From contig CAJKBW010000001.1 in assembly GCA_905198295.1 (NCBI GenBank), forward strand, positions 1 through 63,678: a DNA stretch of 63,678 nucleotides. Direction: 5' to 3'. This DNA comes from an uncultured Oscillospiraceae bacterium (lineage in GTDB: Bacteria > Bacillota > Clostridia > Oscillospirales > Acutalibacteraceae). Under the pieces are notes generated by a model. It saw only the letters and a list, made by a program, of their open reading frames with translations. It was not told the origin of the DNA and did no database searches. Numbering within the stretch: position 1 is the stretch's first letter; each line of letters begins with the position of its first letter. Made by a program: the position numbers and the translations under genes. Positions 42,612 to 52,208 of this stretch are shown piece by piece.

Positions 42612-44801
42612 TTAAGATAACCGGAAACCGGTATTCTCTATAATACGAACCTTCACATCTTTTTCGCCTGTCTTGTAAACTTCAACTGTAAGCGTGCAAC
42701 CATTGCGTTTATACGTACCTGCAGCATAATTGATATTTTGGAAGGCAACGGGTCTAAGTTCTATATGATTTGGATCTGTAAAATCTGGATTGATATTCAT
42801 CCCAAGAATATACCGGAAAAAACAAGCAGATATATCGCCCCAGAAATGATGATTGAGCGAAAGCATTCTGCTTCCATCTTTTCGCAGAATGCTATTAGGA
42901 AAGGTTTCATTAATACTTTCTCCTAAAGATGTCAATCCCTGATTAATCCACCACTTGAAGCTCGGCAGTTCTTCCTGTGTAATCAATCGGTAGGCCAGAT
43001 CGGGCATTCCATGATCACACAATACGCGGAACAGAACACGTGCTCCAAGCACACCTGTCTTGAAATGGCCGCACTGTTCAATCAACTCCAGCAATTTTTG
43101 AAAGGCTGCCGATTCTTCTTCTTTTGTAAAAACACCAACCGACAGCGCCTTTGCCTGAGCTGTCTGCGTGCGGCAGGATATGCACATTTCCTCACCCAGA
43201 TACTTTTTTCGAAATCTATAAACGAACTCCTCTGCATATTCTCTATATTTGTTCTGCAATTCTGTTTGTTTCACACAAGAAGCTAAAAAAGCTGCCTTTT
43301 GGAATATCTCAATAGCCGTTAGGCTGTCTGTTACCTCCAGTGGTGTCGAGCTCAAGTTTTCACTCACAGATAAGGTTTCACACCAATCCGGCAAGCCAAA
43401 AGCAACCAACCCATCCTCATTCCGACGCGAAATAAAATAGTGTAAATATTTCTCAATTGCTGGAAGACTTTCATAAATAATCGTCTCGTTTCCAGTAAAT
43501 CGATACACCTGGTATGGTACCTCGATCAGTGCCAAATCCCATGCAGGACCATTTCCCCATTCATATCCCCATCCCGATGTTGGGCAGATAGCAGGAATCG
43601 CACCATCATTGCGTTGACTGTGACTTAAATTACGCAGCCATTCCCGCATCGTTGCAGCACAATCAAAATTATACAGCATTTGCTCACAGGAAAGAGCAAC
43701 ATCCCCTGTCCACCCATTTTTCTCTCTGTGTGGGCAATCTGTAATAACATACAAAAGATTGCTCAAATCGCTATTCACGGTCATACTTTGCAGCTTGTTG
43801 ATGATTGGATTGTCAGTTTTCAAACTGCTTCTATCTGAGATGTCTGAATGCCACACCAGCATCGTAAGGAGATCGTCTGTTGCTTGCTCGTCTGATATTC
43901 CCTCTACAAACACATATCGAAAACCGTGATATGTAAAGCGCGGTTCATAAACTGCTTCCCCACCCTTGCAGATGTAGACATCTGTCTGCCAGTCACCCTT
44001 GTTGTGTATTTCAGGGGTGGTAGTATTCTTGATATACAGGCTCCGGCCCTCAAGTAAGGCTTCGCCATGCTGAAAACGGATTGTTTGCCCCGGCCGGCCA
44101 TTGATCTTCAAACGACACACGCCCGAAAGATTTATGCCGAAATCATAGAGATATCCTTGCTCGATTTTCCAATGACAAACTGCAGCAATATCCTTTGTGC
44201 AACAAACCGGCTCTGCTTCGCACAGTCTTGGTTCGCCTTTTGGCGTTTCAGCCATGATGGGCAAATTCCAGTCTGACGCAGAAAAATCAGGACTGCACCA
44301 ACTTTTAATCTCCAAGCGCGCATCATAATACTCGCCGTAACGAAGATCATTGTAAATAACTGGCGACTGCATCCATCGGAACTCTTCGTCTGCTTCAAAT
44401 GCAAGCTTATCATTAAGCATCATCGCCAATGCAAATTTGGGGGCACACCGATAAGGTGCCTTATCAAATTCCCAGCAGGCAACCTGCGGATTTAAAAAAC
44501 CGTTACCCAAAATAACGCCCACCACATTCATTCCAGGCACAAGATACTCTTTTATATCATACAAATCGTAATAGCAGCAAACATCCGGATTGGAAATGTA
44601 AGGAGCCATTTTTCCCTTAGTAATATTCACACCATTAATATACAGCTCATAAAATCCAAGGCCGCAAATAGTCAGCTCTGCTGTCTGCCCAGCTGTATAG
44701 CAGAATGCTCTGCGAAACATTGGGGCACCAACAATATGTTCTGCGCCTCTTTCACCCATGCTGTATTTCTTAGTTGCGCAAATAAACCTTCTCGACAACA
44801 T
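42612..44801 (-). CDS. GH78 alpha-L-rhamnosidase, cytoplasmic
   Basis: 729 residues, no signal peptide. N-terminal beta-sandwich domains (GLGFYELYINGVNITKGKM, YYDLYDIKEYLVPGMNVVGV), then an (alpha/alpha)6 barrel with the diagnostic DCPHREKNGWTGDVALSCEQ, whose acidic residues belong to the active-site region. Further barrel elements are ISRRNEDGLVAFGLPDWCET and the concluding beta-domain. It releases terminal alpha-L-rhamnose, pointing to a plant pectin, arabinogalactan or rhamnosylated glycoside as the substrate. AAAGGA sits nine bases before the ATG; the gene starts 25 bases after the upstream lipoprotein gene. Confidence 0.88.
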   Translation of the reverse strand: MLSRRFICATKKYSMGERGAEHIVGAPMFRRAFCYTAGQTAELTICGLGFYELYINGVNITKGKMAPYISNPDVCCYYDLYDIKEYLVPGMNVVGVILGNGFLNPQVACWEFDKAPYRCAPKFALAMMLNDKLAFEADEEFRWMQSPVIYNDLRYGEYYDARLEIKSWCSPDFSASDWNLPIMAETPKGEPRLCEAEPVCCTKDIAAVCHWKIEQGYLYDFGINLSGVCRLKINGRPGQTIRFQHGEALLEGRSLYIKNTTTPEIHNKGDWQTDVYICKGGEAVYEPRFTYHGFRYVFVEGISDEQATDDLLTMLVWHSDISDRSSLKTDNPIINKLQSMTVNSDLSNLLYVITDCPHREKNGWTGDVALSCEQMLYNFDCAATMREWLRNLSHSQRNDGAIPAICPTSGWGYEWGNGPAWDLALIEVPYQVYRFTGNETIIYESLPAIEKYLHYFISRRNEDGLVAFGLPDWCETLSVSENLSSTPLEVTDSLTAIEIFQKAAFLASCVKQTELQNKYREYAEEFVYRFRKKYLGEEMCISCRTQTAQAKALSVGVFTKEEESAAFQKLLELIEQCGHFKTGVLGARVLFRVLCDHGMPDLAYRLITQEELPSFKWWINQGLTSLGESINETFPNSILRKDGSRMLSLNHHFWGDISACFFRYILGMNINPDFTDPNHIELRPVAFQNINYAAGTYKRNGCTLTVEVYKTGEKDVKVRIIENTGFRLS

Positions 44802-44826
44802 ATTTCATGTTCCTTTTGCCGGCTGC

Positions 44827-46326
44827 TCAAATATCGCTCAAAACAATAAAACTGTTTGCCGGAATCTCATAATAGATTACATTCTCTTTCAGCTCTACCG
44901 TACCGGAAGACGTCAGTGTCAAGCTTCCATCGGAAGGGACTCTGTCTTCCGTATAGGCATAGATATTGTAAGTCCCAGCCGCAATATTACCGTTAATGAT
45001 CGCAACCTTTTTAGGCAGTGGACTCTCATTCACAAGCAAGTATGTCCAGCCATTTTTGCTTTCCAGTGCCGTTCCGGCAATCTGTACATCCGTAGTGATA
45101 CCTTTATACATGTCAGAACCGGGATCGGTATGCTGCGTAATCATTGTAATTGCGTAATACGCCGGGCGAATCTCCCAATTCTTATCCTTAAAGGCCCAGA
45201 GGCCGCGGTACATAAAAGCGCCCTGGCCGTAATACTGGTCAAACAAACACCAGTGACACATAGCAACACACCCCTCGCCCATGAAGGTTGTCGCCATTTT
45301 TCCAATCAGCATTCCGCGTTCAAAAGAATCCAGCGCTTCGCCATATGAGTTGTCATCAAACTGGAATTTCGCGCCAAATTCGTTAACTTTAAACGGCTTA
45401 TCTGTATTTTCCTTCACCATACCGCTGAGTGTCTGTGCTAAATCTGTCAGTTCACGAAGATTATAATAAACAGACCGATACACATGAGAATTAAAGCTAT
45501 CTCCAACTTCTTTCAGTTCTTCATGGGTCACATTCTCCAGAAGCCAAGAGGGCACGCCCCCGTCATCACCAATATTTAAGTCTACCAGATCCCTGATGCC
45601 TTCTGTTTTCAGCCTCGCGTCCAAGTTGACAACCATCTCTGCATAGTCTTCAATGTTGACCTCAGAGGTATCCTTAACATAATAGGCAGGATTTGGCTCG
45701 TTGTACGGTGTGATTTCCTGCACACAGGTATACCCCTTCTCCTGAATGACATATTTCAATAGAGCGCTGAAGTTTTCACTCCACTCATCCAAATCATTTG
45801 GAGGCGAAACCCAGTGAACGCATCCCGGAATCGCCAACCAGGACTGCTTCGATGCATGGGCACCCCAAAGCGTCAGATTGACACGGATTCCCTCCTCTTG
45901 CGCAATATCCAGCACCTTATATAATGAACGCATATCTTCGTTATCCCAAGAAAAAGCACTCATATCCAAATTATGAGGATCGTCATTTTCATTCTTTGGC
46001 TCATACCACTCAGGCATGACCATTACGCGGATTTTCTGCAGTTTCATCGCCCGGATCCGCTCACAGATCATTTCCCAATCCTCTTCCGTTGTTCCATATT
46101 TGGTATTGATGGAACGCAGCAGATGCGGATCCAGTTCTGTACCCATACCCTCAAACTTGTATCCGGTGGCTTCTGAGAATTCCATGCGAATGTATCCGGA
46201 TTCTGTTTCTATCTTGGATACATCTATTTTATTATTATCTTCTGTATTGCAGCCCGGCAGAATTGCAATCATCATACCGACAATCATAAGTAACACCAGT
46301 ACACGAGATATATACATTTTCATCAT
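44827..46326 (-). CDS. Clan GH-A-like glycosidase, lipoprotein paralogue 1
   Basis: 499 residues with a lipoprotein signal (SRVLVLLMIVGMMIAILPGC, Cys26), so it is anchored on the outer face. Catalytic candidates are Glu in VQEITPYNEPNPAYY and Glu in KVNEFGAKFQFDD. It shares the LWGAHASKQSWLAIPG and HWCLFDQYYGQGAFMYRGLW segments with its paralogues and ends in the same C-terminal beta-domain. It probably cuts the polysaccharide at the surface before uptake. It lies 11 bases after the second lipoprotein paralogue, in one operon. Confidence 0.78.
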   Translation of the reverse strand: MMKMYISRVLVLLMIVGMMIAILPGCNTEDNNKIDVSKIETESGYIRMEFSEATGYKFEGMGTELDPHLLRSINTKYGTTEEDWEMICERIRAMKLQKIRVMVMPEWYEPKNENDDPHNLDMSAFSWDNEDMRSLYKVLDIAQEEGIRVNLTLWGAHASKQSWLAIPGCVHWVSPPNDLDEWSENFSALLKYVIQEKGYTCVQEITPYNEPNPAYYVKDTSEVNIEDYAEMVVNLDARLKTEGIRDLVDLNIGDDGGVPSWLLENVTHEELKEVGDSFNSHVYRSVYYNLRELTDLAQTLSGMVKENTDKPFKVNEFGAKFQFDDNSYGEALDSFERGMLIGKMATTFMGEGCVAMCHWCLFDQYYGQGAFMYRGLWAFKDKNWEIRPAYYAITMITQHTDPGSDMYKGITTDVQIAGTALESKNGWTYLLVNESPLPKKVAIINGNIAAGTYNIYAYTEDRVPSDGSLTLTSSGTVELKENVIYYEIPANSFIVLSDI

Positions 46327-46337
46327 TGTTTCTCCCC

Positions 46338-47840
46338 TTAATTTTGGCTCAGCACAACAAAGCTGTTAGCAGGTATCTCAACAGTAATTGCACCATTATT
46401 CATGTTTACCTCTGTAACCGCGTTCAAAGCAAGACTGCCGTCTGTTGGCAATGTTTCCGAGCTGTAGAGATACATGTTATATGTTCCGTCATCTTCATTT
46501 TTGTTATTGAGAACAACCTTTTTTGCTTCCTTGCTGTCATTTGCCAGCAAATAGCTCCATCCATTTTCGCCCTGTAACGCTGTGCTAACCAGATTGGGAT
46601 CCTCGACAGCACCTTTGTACATGACGGAACCTACTTCTGTATGCTGGGTAATCATCGCAATCGCATAATATACCGGACGGATAGCCCAATCTTCGGACTT
46701 AAACTTCCACAATCCGCGGCGCATAAGTTGACCAGCACTGTAGTATTCATCAAACAGGCACCAATGTGTCAGACCGACGCAACCTTCTCCCAGAAACGCC
46801 GTAATCATTTTCGCCTCCAAAACACCCCGGTCAAAAGAATTATTGGCTTCTGTATCCCTATAGTCACCGCCATCATTCCATGTTAAGCCAAATTCGTTAC
46901 ACTTATAAGTCTTTCCTCCATTTTTTGCAACGATGTCAACACACTGACGGGATATCTGCTGCAGCGCAGCAATTTCGGTTTCAATTCCCCGGTAAAAATG
47001 GGAAGTAAAGCTGTCGGAAATTTCCTCAAGCTGCTCGTTAGTCACGCAGCTTTTCAGCCATTCATAGCTGCTGTCGCCGCCATCACTTACGCAAAGGTTT
47101 ACTTTATTCCGCAGCCCCTCTTTGCGCAATCTTTCTTCCAGGTTGATTACTTTAGCAGCATATGATGCAATATCGAAGTAACCATTGGGTTCGTTGAAAG
47201 ATGTAATCTCTTTTATACAAGTATACTGCTTTACCTCAAAGCAGTATTTCAGCAATGCGCAAAAATTCTCGCTCCATTCATCCAAATTATTGGGCGGCGA
47301 TACCCAACTCACCCAATCCGAAGTAGCAGGATAAGCCAGCCACGATCTTTTGGAAAAATGGGCACCCCAGAGGGTCAAGTTCACGTCGACACCATATTCT
47401 TCCGCGGCATCGAGCACCATGAACAGGGAATTTATATCTTCATTGTCCCAGGAAAATGCACTCAAATCCATATCCATGGGATCGTTATTTTCATTTTGAG
47501 GTTCATGCCACTCCGGCATGACGCATACACGGATCTTATGCAGTTTCATTGCCTTGATCCGCTGGCAGATCAGTTCCCAATCCTCCTCTGTCACGCCCTT
47601 TTTAAGATTGAAGGATCGAAAAATGTGAGGATCCAACTCCGTTCCTACTCCTTCAAAAGTATAACCATTGGACTCAGAAAACGTAATCTGTACGTAATCA
47701 TCTGTTACATTCGCTTCTGTCGTTGTCCCAGGGCCGGAGACGGAGGGCGTGACCGTATTGCAGGCTGCCAGGTTTATCGTCAAGCAAACCAGCAGCAAGA
47801 CCGCGTAACAGCGTAAATCCTTCTTCAGGAACATTTTCAT
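46338..47840 (-). CDS. Clan GH-A-like glycosidase, lipoprotein paralogue 2
   Basis: 500 residues with a lipoprotein signal ending NLAAC (Cys27). The barrel retains IKEITSFNEPNGYFDIA for the acid/base Glu and KCNEFGLTWNDGGDY for the nucleophile. The loop is LAYPATSDWVSWVSPP where its paralogues have LAIPGCVHWVSPP, hinting at a different subsite. It is the first gene of the glycosidase operon; GAGGAG lies nine bases before the ATG. Confidence 0.78.
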   Translation of the reverse strand: MKMFLKKDLRCYAVLLLVCLTINLAACNTVTPSVSGPGTTTEANVTDDYVQITFSESNGYTFEGVGTELDPHIFRSFNLKKGVTEEDWELICQRIKAMKLHKIRVCVMPEWHEPQNENNDPMDMDLSAFSWDNEDINSLFMVLDAAEEYGVDVNLTLWGAHFSKRSWLAYPATSDWVSWVSPPNNLDEWSENFCALLKYCFEVKQYTCIKEITSFNEPNGYFDIASYAAKVINLEERLRKEGLRNKVNLCVSDGGDSSYEWLKSCVTNEQLEEISDSFTSHFYRGIETEIAALQQISRQCVDIVAKNGGKTYKCNEFGLTWNDGGDYRDTEANNSFDRGVLEAKMITAFLGEGCVGLTHWCLFDEYYSAGQLMRRGLWKFKSEDWAIRPVYYAIAMITQHTEVGSVMYKGAVEDPNLVSTALQGENGWSYLLANDSKEAKKVVLNNKNEDDGTYNMYLYSSETLPTDGSLALNAVTEVNMNNGAITVEIPANSFVVLSQN

Positions 47841-48005
47841 ACACCAAAACTCCTCGAATGTTTGTATAGCAACTTCATTCTACCAGAGACCGGCAAGCCG
47901 TGTCTACTTTTTTGCCTCTTTCAATTTGCGCAACTTATTGTACCTTATCCTCCTTTCATCAGCAGGGACAAAGACATATCAGTTTATTATACACTACTAT
48001 AAAGT

Positions 48006-48050
48006 AAGGGCGTTGCAGAACACTCTATTGAAGAATGCTGCAACGCCCTT
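48006..48050 (-). terminator. Terminator after the NPKTG surface protein gene
   Basis: AAGGGCGTTGCAG and CTGCAACGCCCTT form a perfect 13-bp stem with a 19-base loop, with ACTTTAT following on the minus strand. It separates the surface/transport genes from the glycosidase operon. The gap 47841-48005 holds a possible TAGACA-18-TAGAAT promoter for the glycosidases. Confidence 0.65.
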
Positions 48051-48092
48051 GATTTGAAGGGCTTTCTTTAAAGCAAAGCTTTGCCTATAATA

Positions 48093-49616
48093 TTACAGAA
48101 GATTTTCCTTCTTCTTGCAGATCACAACCGCTGCCGCCAGGCTAATCATGCAAACCATTGCGGCAACAGGCATCATGGAAACGTCGCCAGTCTTGGGATT
48201 GCTCTGATAATCAGACAACTCAACACCTTCAATATTCAGATCGGTGACGGTAAAAGAGTCCAGATTATCCACGCAGCAGAAAGATACATATCCTGCAGGC
48301 AGATAAGCCGTTGTGCGCTGCAAATACTGCACACCATCAACAATAACCGTAATTTCAAGTTTGTTGTCAACTTTCTTGGTGTGGATCTCCATGGTATGCT
48401 CTACGCCATCATTCAGTTTGATGGGTGCTGTATCGCCCAAGCGGCTCCAATTCTCTGCGCCGTCACTGACGTTGATAGAAATGCTATTGTCGGTTCGAAT
48501 CAGAACTGAAACAGCCTTATTACCGGGCTTTAACGGATATGCATTATGTCCATTCTCTTCCATTTTTTCCAGCGTAACATTGTTGCGCAGAGAAATGAAT
48601 ACAATATTATTGTTGTTGTTTGCTTTAAATTTAAGTGTAATAATACCATCACCAACGGTCTCGCCGGTAAAGGTTGCAATGCCCGCATCGCCAGTAACCG
48701 TAAGGCTGCCATCACTGTTAAACTGATTCTTTGCCTCGCTGTTAGTGCCAAAAATCCAATATTCCTTGTCCGCGTTCAGCAAGCCATTTTTGTTATTTAC
48801 TGCAGGTGCATTATCTCCGGTATTGGAACCGGTACCACTGCCAGTGTCTTCGCTGCTGCCAGTGTCTTCGCTGCTGCCGGTGCCTTCGCCGCTGCCAGTA
48901 TCCTCGGTCTGATAATCAGCAAGATCAACCCCTTCAATTGAAAGGTCTTTCAAAATAAAGCTATTATTGCCACCATTATAGACAACACTGACATAGCTGG
49001 CATCCGCGAACCCATCTACGACACAGCTGTCGATTACCTTGGTGCCATCAAAATAGACATTGATGGAAATCTTTCCGTCGCCAGCGTCTGCAGTCTCGAT
49101 ATCAACCACGTGGTCATTACCATCATTGGCTGTGACACCCTCCGGTAAGTACTTGGTACCGCTCTTGTTGGAGATAGTGCTGGCACCCCCGCCGGTACTT
49201 GCATTGATAGAGATCTCATTGCTGTTGGGACGCAAAAGGACGGCCAGGCCGGCATGGGGTGCTTCGCTGTACATGATACTCTGGCTGGCTGCCATCTCCG
49301 GAGTCAGATTACCTCTAATCTGGATAGCCGCCCACTGATCTTTATTGGTGGAGAACTTTACACTGATCTTCTGACCGTTGCCAACCTTCTCACCGACAAA
49401 TGCCACGCCGGACTCCCGCAGAAAGAAGGAACCGTCATCCTGGACATTAACGTATTCTTCAGGATCCTCATTATAGCTGCCCCAGACCCAATACTTCGAG
49501 TCCGCTTTTAACAAGTTATTGCTCTCTTCTGCTGCCGAAACTACTGTGCCCAAGACACAAAGTGACAGGATAATTGCCAGTGCTGTGATGATTGAAAACC
49601 ATTTTCGCGATTTCAT
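48093..49616 (-). CDS. Surface protein with two beta-sandwich repeats and NPKTG sorting signal
   Basis: 507 residues. Signal peptide (WFSIITALAIILSLCVLGTV ending SAA). Two homologous domains of about 180 residues each start LLKADSKYWVWGSYNE and LLNADKEYWIFGTNSEA and end LSIEGVDLADYQ and LNIEGVELSDYQ. A Gly/Ser/Thr/Asp-rich linker lies between them. The C-terminus is NPKTGD, a hydrophobic helix and CKKKENLL, a sortase sorting signal of the xPKTG type. The domains look like concanavalin/LamG-type sugar-binding folds by pattern only. It probably holds the polysaccharide at the wall near the transporter. Confidence 0.72.
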   Translation of the reverse strand: MKSRKWFSIITALAIILSLCVLGTVVSAAEESNNLLKADSKYWVWGSYNEDPEEYVNVQDDGSFFLRESGVAFVGEKVGNGQKISVKFSTNKDQWAAIQIRGNLTPEMAASQSIMYSEAPHAGLAVLLRPNSNEISINASTGGGASTISNKSGTKYLPEGVTANDGNDHVVDIETADAGDGKISINVYFDGTKVIDSCVVDGFADASYVSVVYNGGNNSFILKDLSIEGVDLADYQTEDTGSGEGTGSSEDTGSSEDTGSGTGSNTGDNAPAVNNKNGLLNADKEYWIFGTNSEAKNQFNSDGSLTVTGDAGIATFTGETVGDGIITLKFKANNNNNIVFISLRNNVTLEKMEENGHNAYPLKPGNKAVSVLIRTDNSISINVSDGAENWSRLGDTAPIKLNDGVEHTMEIHTKKVDNKLEITVIVDGVQYLQRTTAYLPAGYVSFCCVDNLDSFTVTDLNIEGVELSDYQSNPKTGDVSMMPVAAMVCMISLAAAVVICKKKENLL

Positions 49617-49669
49617 AGTATACCCCTTTCAATTATTGTTGTTTATTTTTTGCCTGATCTTTCCGCGGA

Positions 49670-50596
49670 TCAAGCCTTTTTCTTTTTGATGACTACCACG
49701 GCCGCAACAACACCCGCCGCAACGGCGGCGCCAATCACAATCCAGATCCAGGTCATGTCGAGAGTCTCAGTATCTGCAGAATCCTTGGGTTCGGTTGCAG
49801 GAGGATTGGTTTCAGATGGTTTCGTCTCGGGCGGATTAGTCGCAGGCGGTTCGGTTGCAGGAGGCTCAGTCGGATCCGGCTCAGTGGAAGGCTCAACTAT
49901 TCCGTCCTCAATTTCTACGGACAGAATCTGCAGCCACTCATTCGCATCATAGCAGGCAAAGCTGATATAGCCGGGAGTTTTCATTGGTTCCTCGTCAGTG
50001 GCATACTGAGTATAGGTCAGGGTATCGCCGCCATCAACATTGACATCAAACTTAACGGTGTTCTCATCGATCAACGTGGTGGTGATAATCAGCGTATGCT
50101 CAACTGTTCCGTCATCGAAGCGGTACTTGCCGTGCTCGGTCATGGTATTCACAGGGCGAAGGCCATCATAGAACCAGTTGGTAAAGCTGATACGGTTGTT
50201 CTTAATATTGATGCTAAGGACATTACCCTTACCGTACCAGGGGAATGCACGAACGCCGCCGCCCTCATCGGGATCTCTCAGTTTCTCTTCATCCAAATCG
50301 TTGCAGATATAAATGGCTCCCCAGCCGTCATCGGATACAATTGCGGACTTAAAACGAACCGTTACAGTCGTGTTAAGCGGCAGCTTTGCACCGGTGTAGG
50401 TAACAATACCGGAGTTTCCCATAATGGTAATGGTATCGTCCTCATTGAAAATGACATTCCCTTGGTATTCCAGACCGGCAACCCAACGGGTCAGCGAATC
50501 TTCCGTAATGTCGTAGGCATGTGCCGGCATGATAAACGGAGCTGCCAGCAACGCAATCATACAAACTGTACTAAGGAATCTGATGGTTTTTTTCAT
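49670..50596 (-). CDS. Exported beta-sandwich protein with Pro-rich stalk and membrane anchor
   Basis: 308 residues. Signal peptide FLSTVCMIALLAAPFIMPAHA, one domain related to those of the neighbouring NPKTG protein (RWVAGLEYQGNVIFNEDDTI, TVTVRFKSAIVSDDGWGAIY), a stalk of TEPPATEPPATNPPETKP type, then a helix (WIWIVIGAAVAAGVVAAVVV) and KKKKA. No LPXTG-like motif precedes the helix, so it is likely held in the membrane instead of the wall. AAAGGAGAG sits before the ATG. It is co-oriented with the solute-binding protein gene 18 bases upstream. Confidence 0.7.
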   Translation of the reverse strand: MKKTIRFLSTVCMIALLAAPFIMPAHAYDITEDSLTRWVAGLEYQGNVIFNEDDTITIMGNSGIVTYTGAKLPLNTTVTVRFKSAIVSDDGWGAIYICNDLDEEKLRDPDEGGGVRAFPWYGKGNVLSINIKNNRISFTNWFYDGLRPVNTMTEHGKYRFDDGTVEHTLIITTTLIDENTVKFDVNVDGGDTLTYTQYATDEEPMKTPGYISFACYDANEWLQILSVEIEDGIVEPSTEPDPTEPPATEPPATNPPETKPSETNPPATEPKDSADTETLDMTWIWIVIGAAVAAGVVAAVVVIKKKKA

Positions 50597-50613
50597 AACA
50601 ATCTCTCCTTTTA

Positions 50614-52137
50614 TTATTCGGGCTTGTTTTCCTGATAATACTCATTCATCCAATCAAGGTGCTCCTGATTGGCCATGATGAACGACTCAACTGCTGCATC
50701 AAACTTCTTTGAAGTATCCAGCAGACCATTGCGCGCAGGAGACAGAATGCTGTTTTTGAATTCATCCGAAGCCTGTGCGTATTTACGCGCTATCTCACTG
50801 TCCTGATCGGGCCAGAACATGCCCTCTCTGGCATCGCCGTGGGTCGGATAGCTGCGGACATTCTTGATCCACTGCAATTCCTGCTCTGTATAGGTATCCA
50901 TAATGCGATCCGAAACGGTAACACATTCATAGGCATATGCCTTGGAATACAGGGAAGAAGTAGCCAAGATGTCCTCTGCACCTTCAGGTATTCCCATTAA
51001 GCCTTCGCCGCTATCAACCCATTCCTGACCCACACGCCCGTACATTGCCAATTCATAATTGGCAGGATCAGATACCAACCAGTTAAAATATTGCACAACA
51101 ATTTCTGCATTCTTTGAGGTAGAAGGAATTAACACGCCAGAAAATGCAGCATTTGCTTTTTGGAAGGATGCATAACCGTCCGGCCCAGCCAACGGTCCAA
51201 TTATTTCAAACTCCGCTTCCGGATTTGCTGCCTTGCACTTACGCGCGATTTCGATTAAATGGGTGACCTCGGGATACTGAATATACACACCTGCGCGGCC
51301 ACCAATAAACAAATTGTCGCAGGATGCTTCCGTACGGCTGCCGTTATCCACATCCCACAAGCCTTCCTTAACCCAGCGATACTCGGTTTCCAGAACCGTC
51401 TTGTAGTTCGGATTCAGGAAACCGGGCATCAGTGTTCCATCCTCTTCCTGATAGAAATAAGATGCCTGCACACAGTTATAGGCACCGGGCAGTATAACGC
51501 GGTCCATATCCCAGTGGAAGCCAACCATAGGAACAATTTTTGAGTCCCTGTCACGGAATGCCGCCAGGGCAGTCTCAAACTCCTCGATAGTTGTAGGGAT
51601 TTCCAGATTGGCATCGTCCAGCCAATCCTTACGGATCAGAATACCGTAGCAGTTTTCCTGTCGTACGCACGGAATAGCAAAGAGCTCACCATTATATGTA
51701 CAGGTATCAAACGCGATCTGCGGAATCTTTTCCTTTAATGCGCTGCCGTATTTTTTTACGATATCAGTTAAATTCGTAAAATACCCGTCCTCATTGACAA
51801 ACCGATCCAGTCCACTTGTGGAACCCACATAGTTAAAGATTGCATCAATTTGCTCGCCTCCGGCGATTGCCAAATCAAGCTTGGTATTAATATCCTCGTT
51901 CAAGCACAGCTTTACCTCAAGATCAATCTTGATTCCGGTATCCTTGTAGAATTTTTCTTCAATTGCTTCTTTAACAGCCGCATCATTCTGGCCGGCAATC
52001 AGTCCTCCAGCTCTGTAAAAAACAATTTTGATTCCCTCCCCATCTGCGCCTTGCTGATTATTGCAGCCAGCAAGTACATATGCGCTGATCATACTCACAA
52101 CCAGTAGCAAGAGTAGCATGCGAGTTCCTTTTGCCAT
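50614..52137 (-). CDS. Extracellular solute-binding lipoprotein of a sugar ABC importer
   Basis: 507 residues with lipoprotein signal (MLLLLLVVSMISAYVLAGC, Cys25). The family 1 solute-binding fold of LplA/YtcQ type is suggested by length, by the early IKIVFYRAGG strand and by aromatic-rich segments such as VGFHWDMDRVILPGAYNCV. These large binding proteins normally serve oligosaccharides from plant polysaccharides and pair with LplB/LplC-type permeases, which are the next two genes. No ATPase is encoded; a shared MsmX-like ATPase elsewhere would be required. Confidence 0.88.
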   Translation of the reverse strand: MAKGTRMLLLLLVVSMISAYVLAGCNNQQGADGEGIKIVFYRAGGLIAGQNDAAVKEAIEEKFYKDTGIKIDLEVKLCLNEDINTKLDLAIAGGEQIDAIFNYVGSTSGLDRFVNEDGYFTNLTDIVKKYGSALKEKIPQIAFDTCTYNGELFAIPCVRQENCYGILIRKDWLDDANLEIPTTIEEFETALAAFRDRDSKIVPMVGFHWDMDRVILPGAYNCVQASYFYQEEDGTLMPGFLNPNYKTVLETEYRWVKEGLWDVDNGSRTEASCDNLFIGGRAGVYIQYPEVTHLIEIARKCKAANPEAEFEIIGPLAGPDGYASFQKANAAFSGVLIPSTSKNAEIVVQYFNWLVSDPANYELAMYGRVGQEWVDSGEGLMGIPEGAEDILATSSLYSKAYAYECVTVSDRIMDTYTEQELQWIKNVRSYPTHGDAREGMFWPDQDSEIARKYAQASDEFKNSILSPARNGLLDTSKKFDAAVESFIMANQEHLDWMNEYYQENKPE

Positions 52138-52208
52138 TTCAATTTCTCCTTCCGTATTTTACTTTTTAAGATACGCTGTGTTCTATCCGTGAATAACAGA
52201 TGCCATGT

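Noticed and set aside
49850..50100. Tandem TEPPATEPP codons as a possible CRISPR-like repeat
   Set aside because: Imperfect coding repeat without spacers; no CRISPR array or cas gene anywhere in the window.
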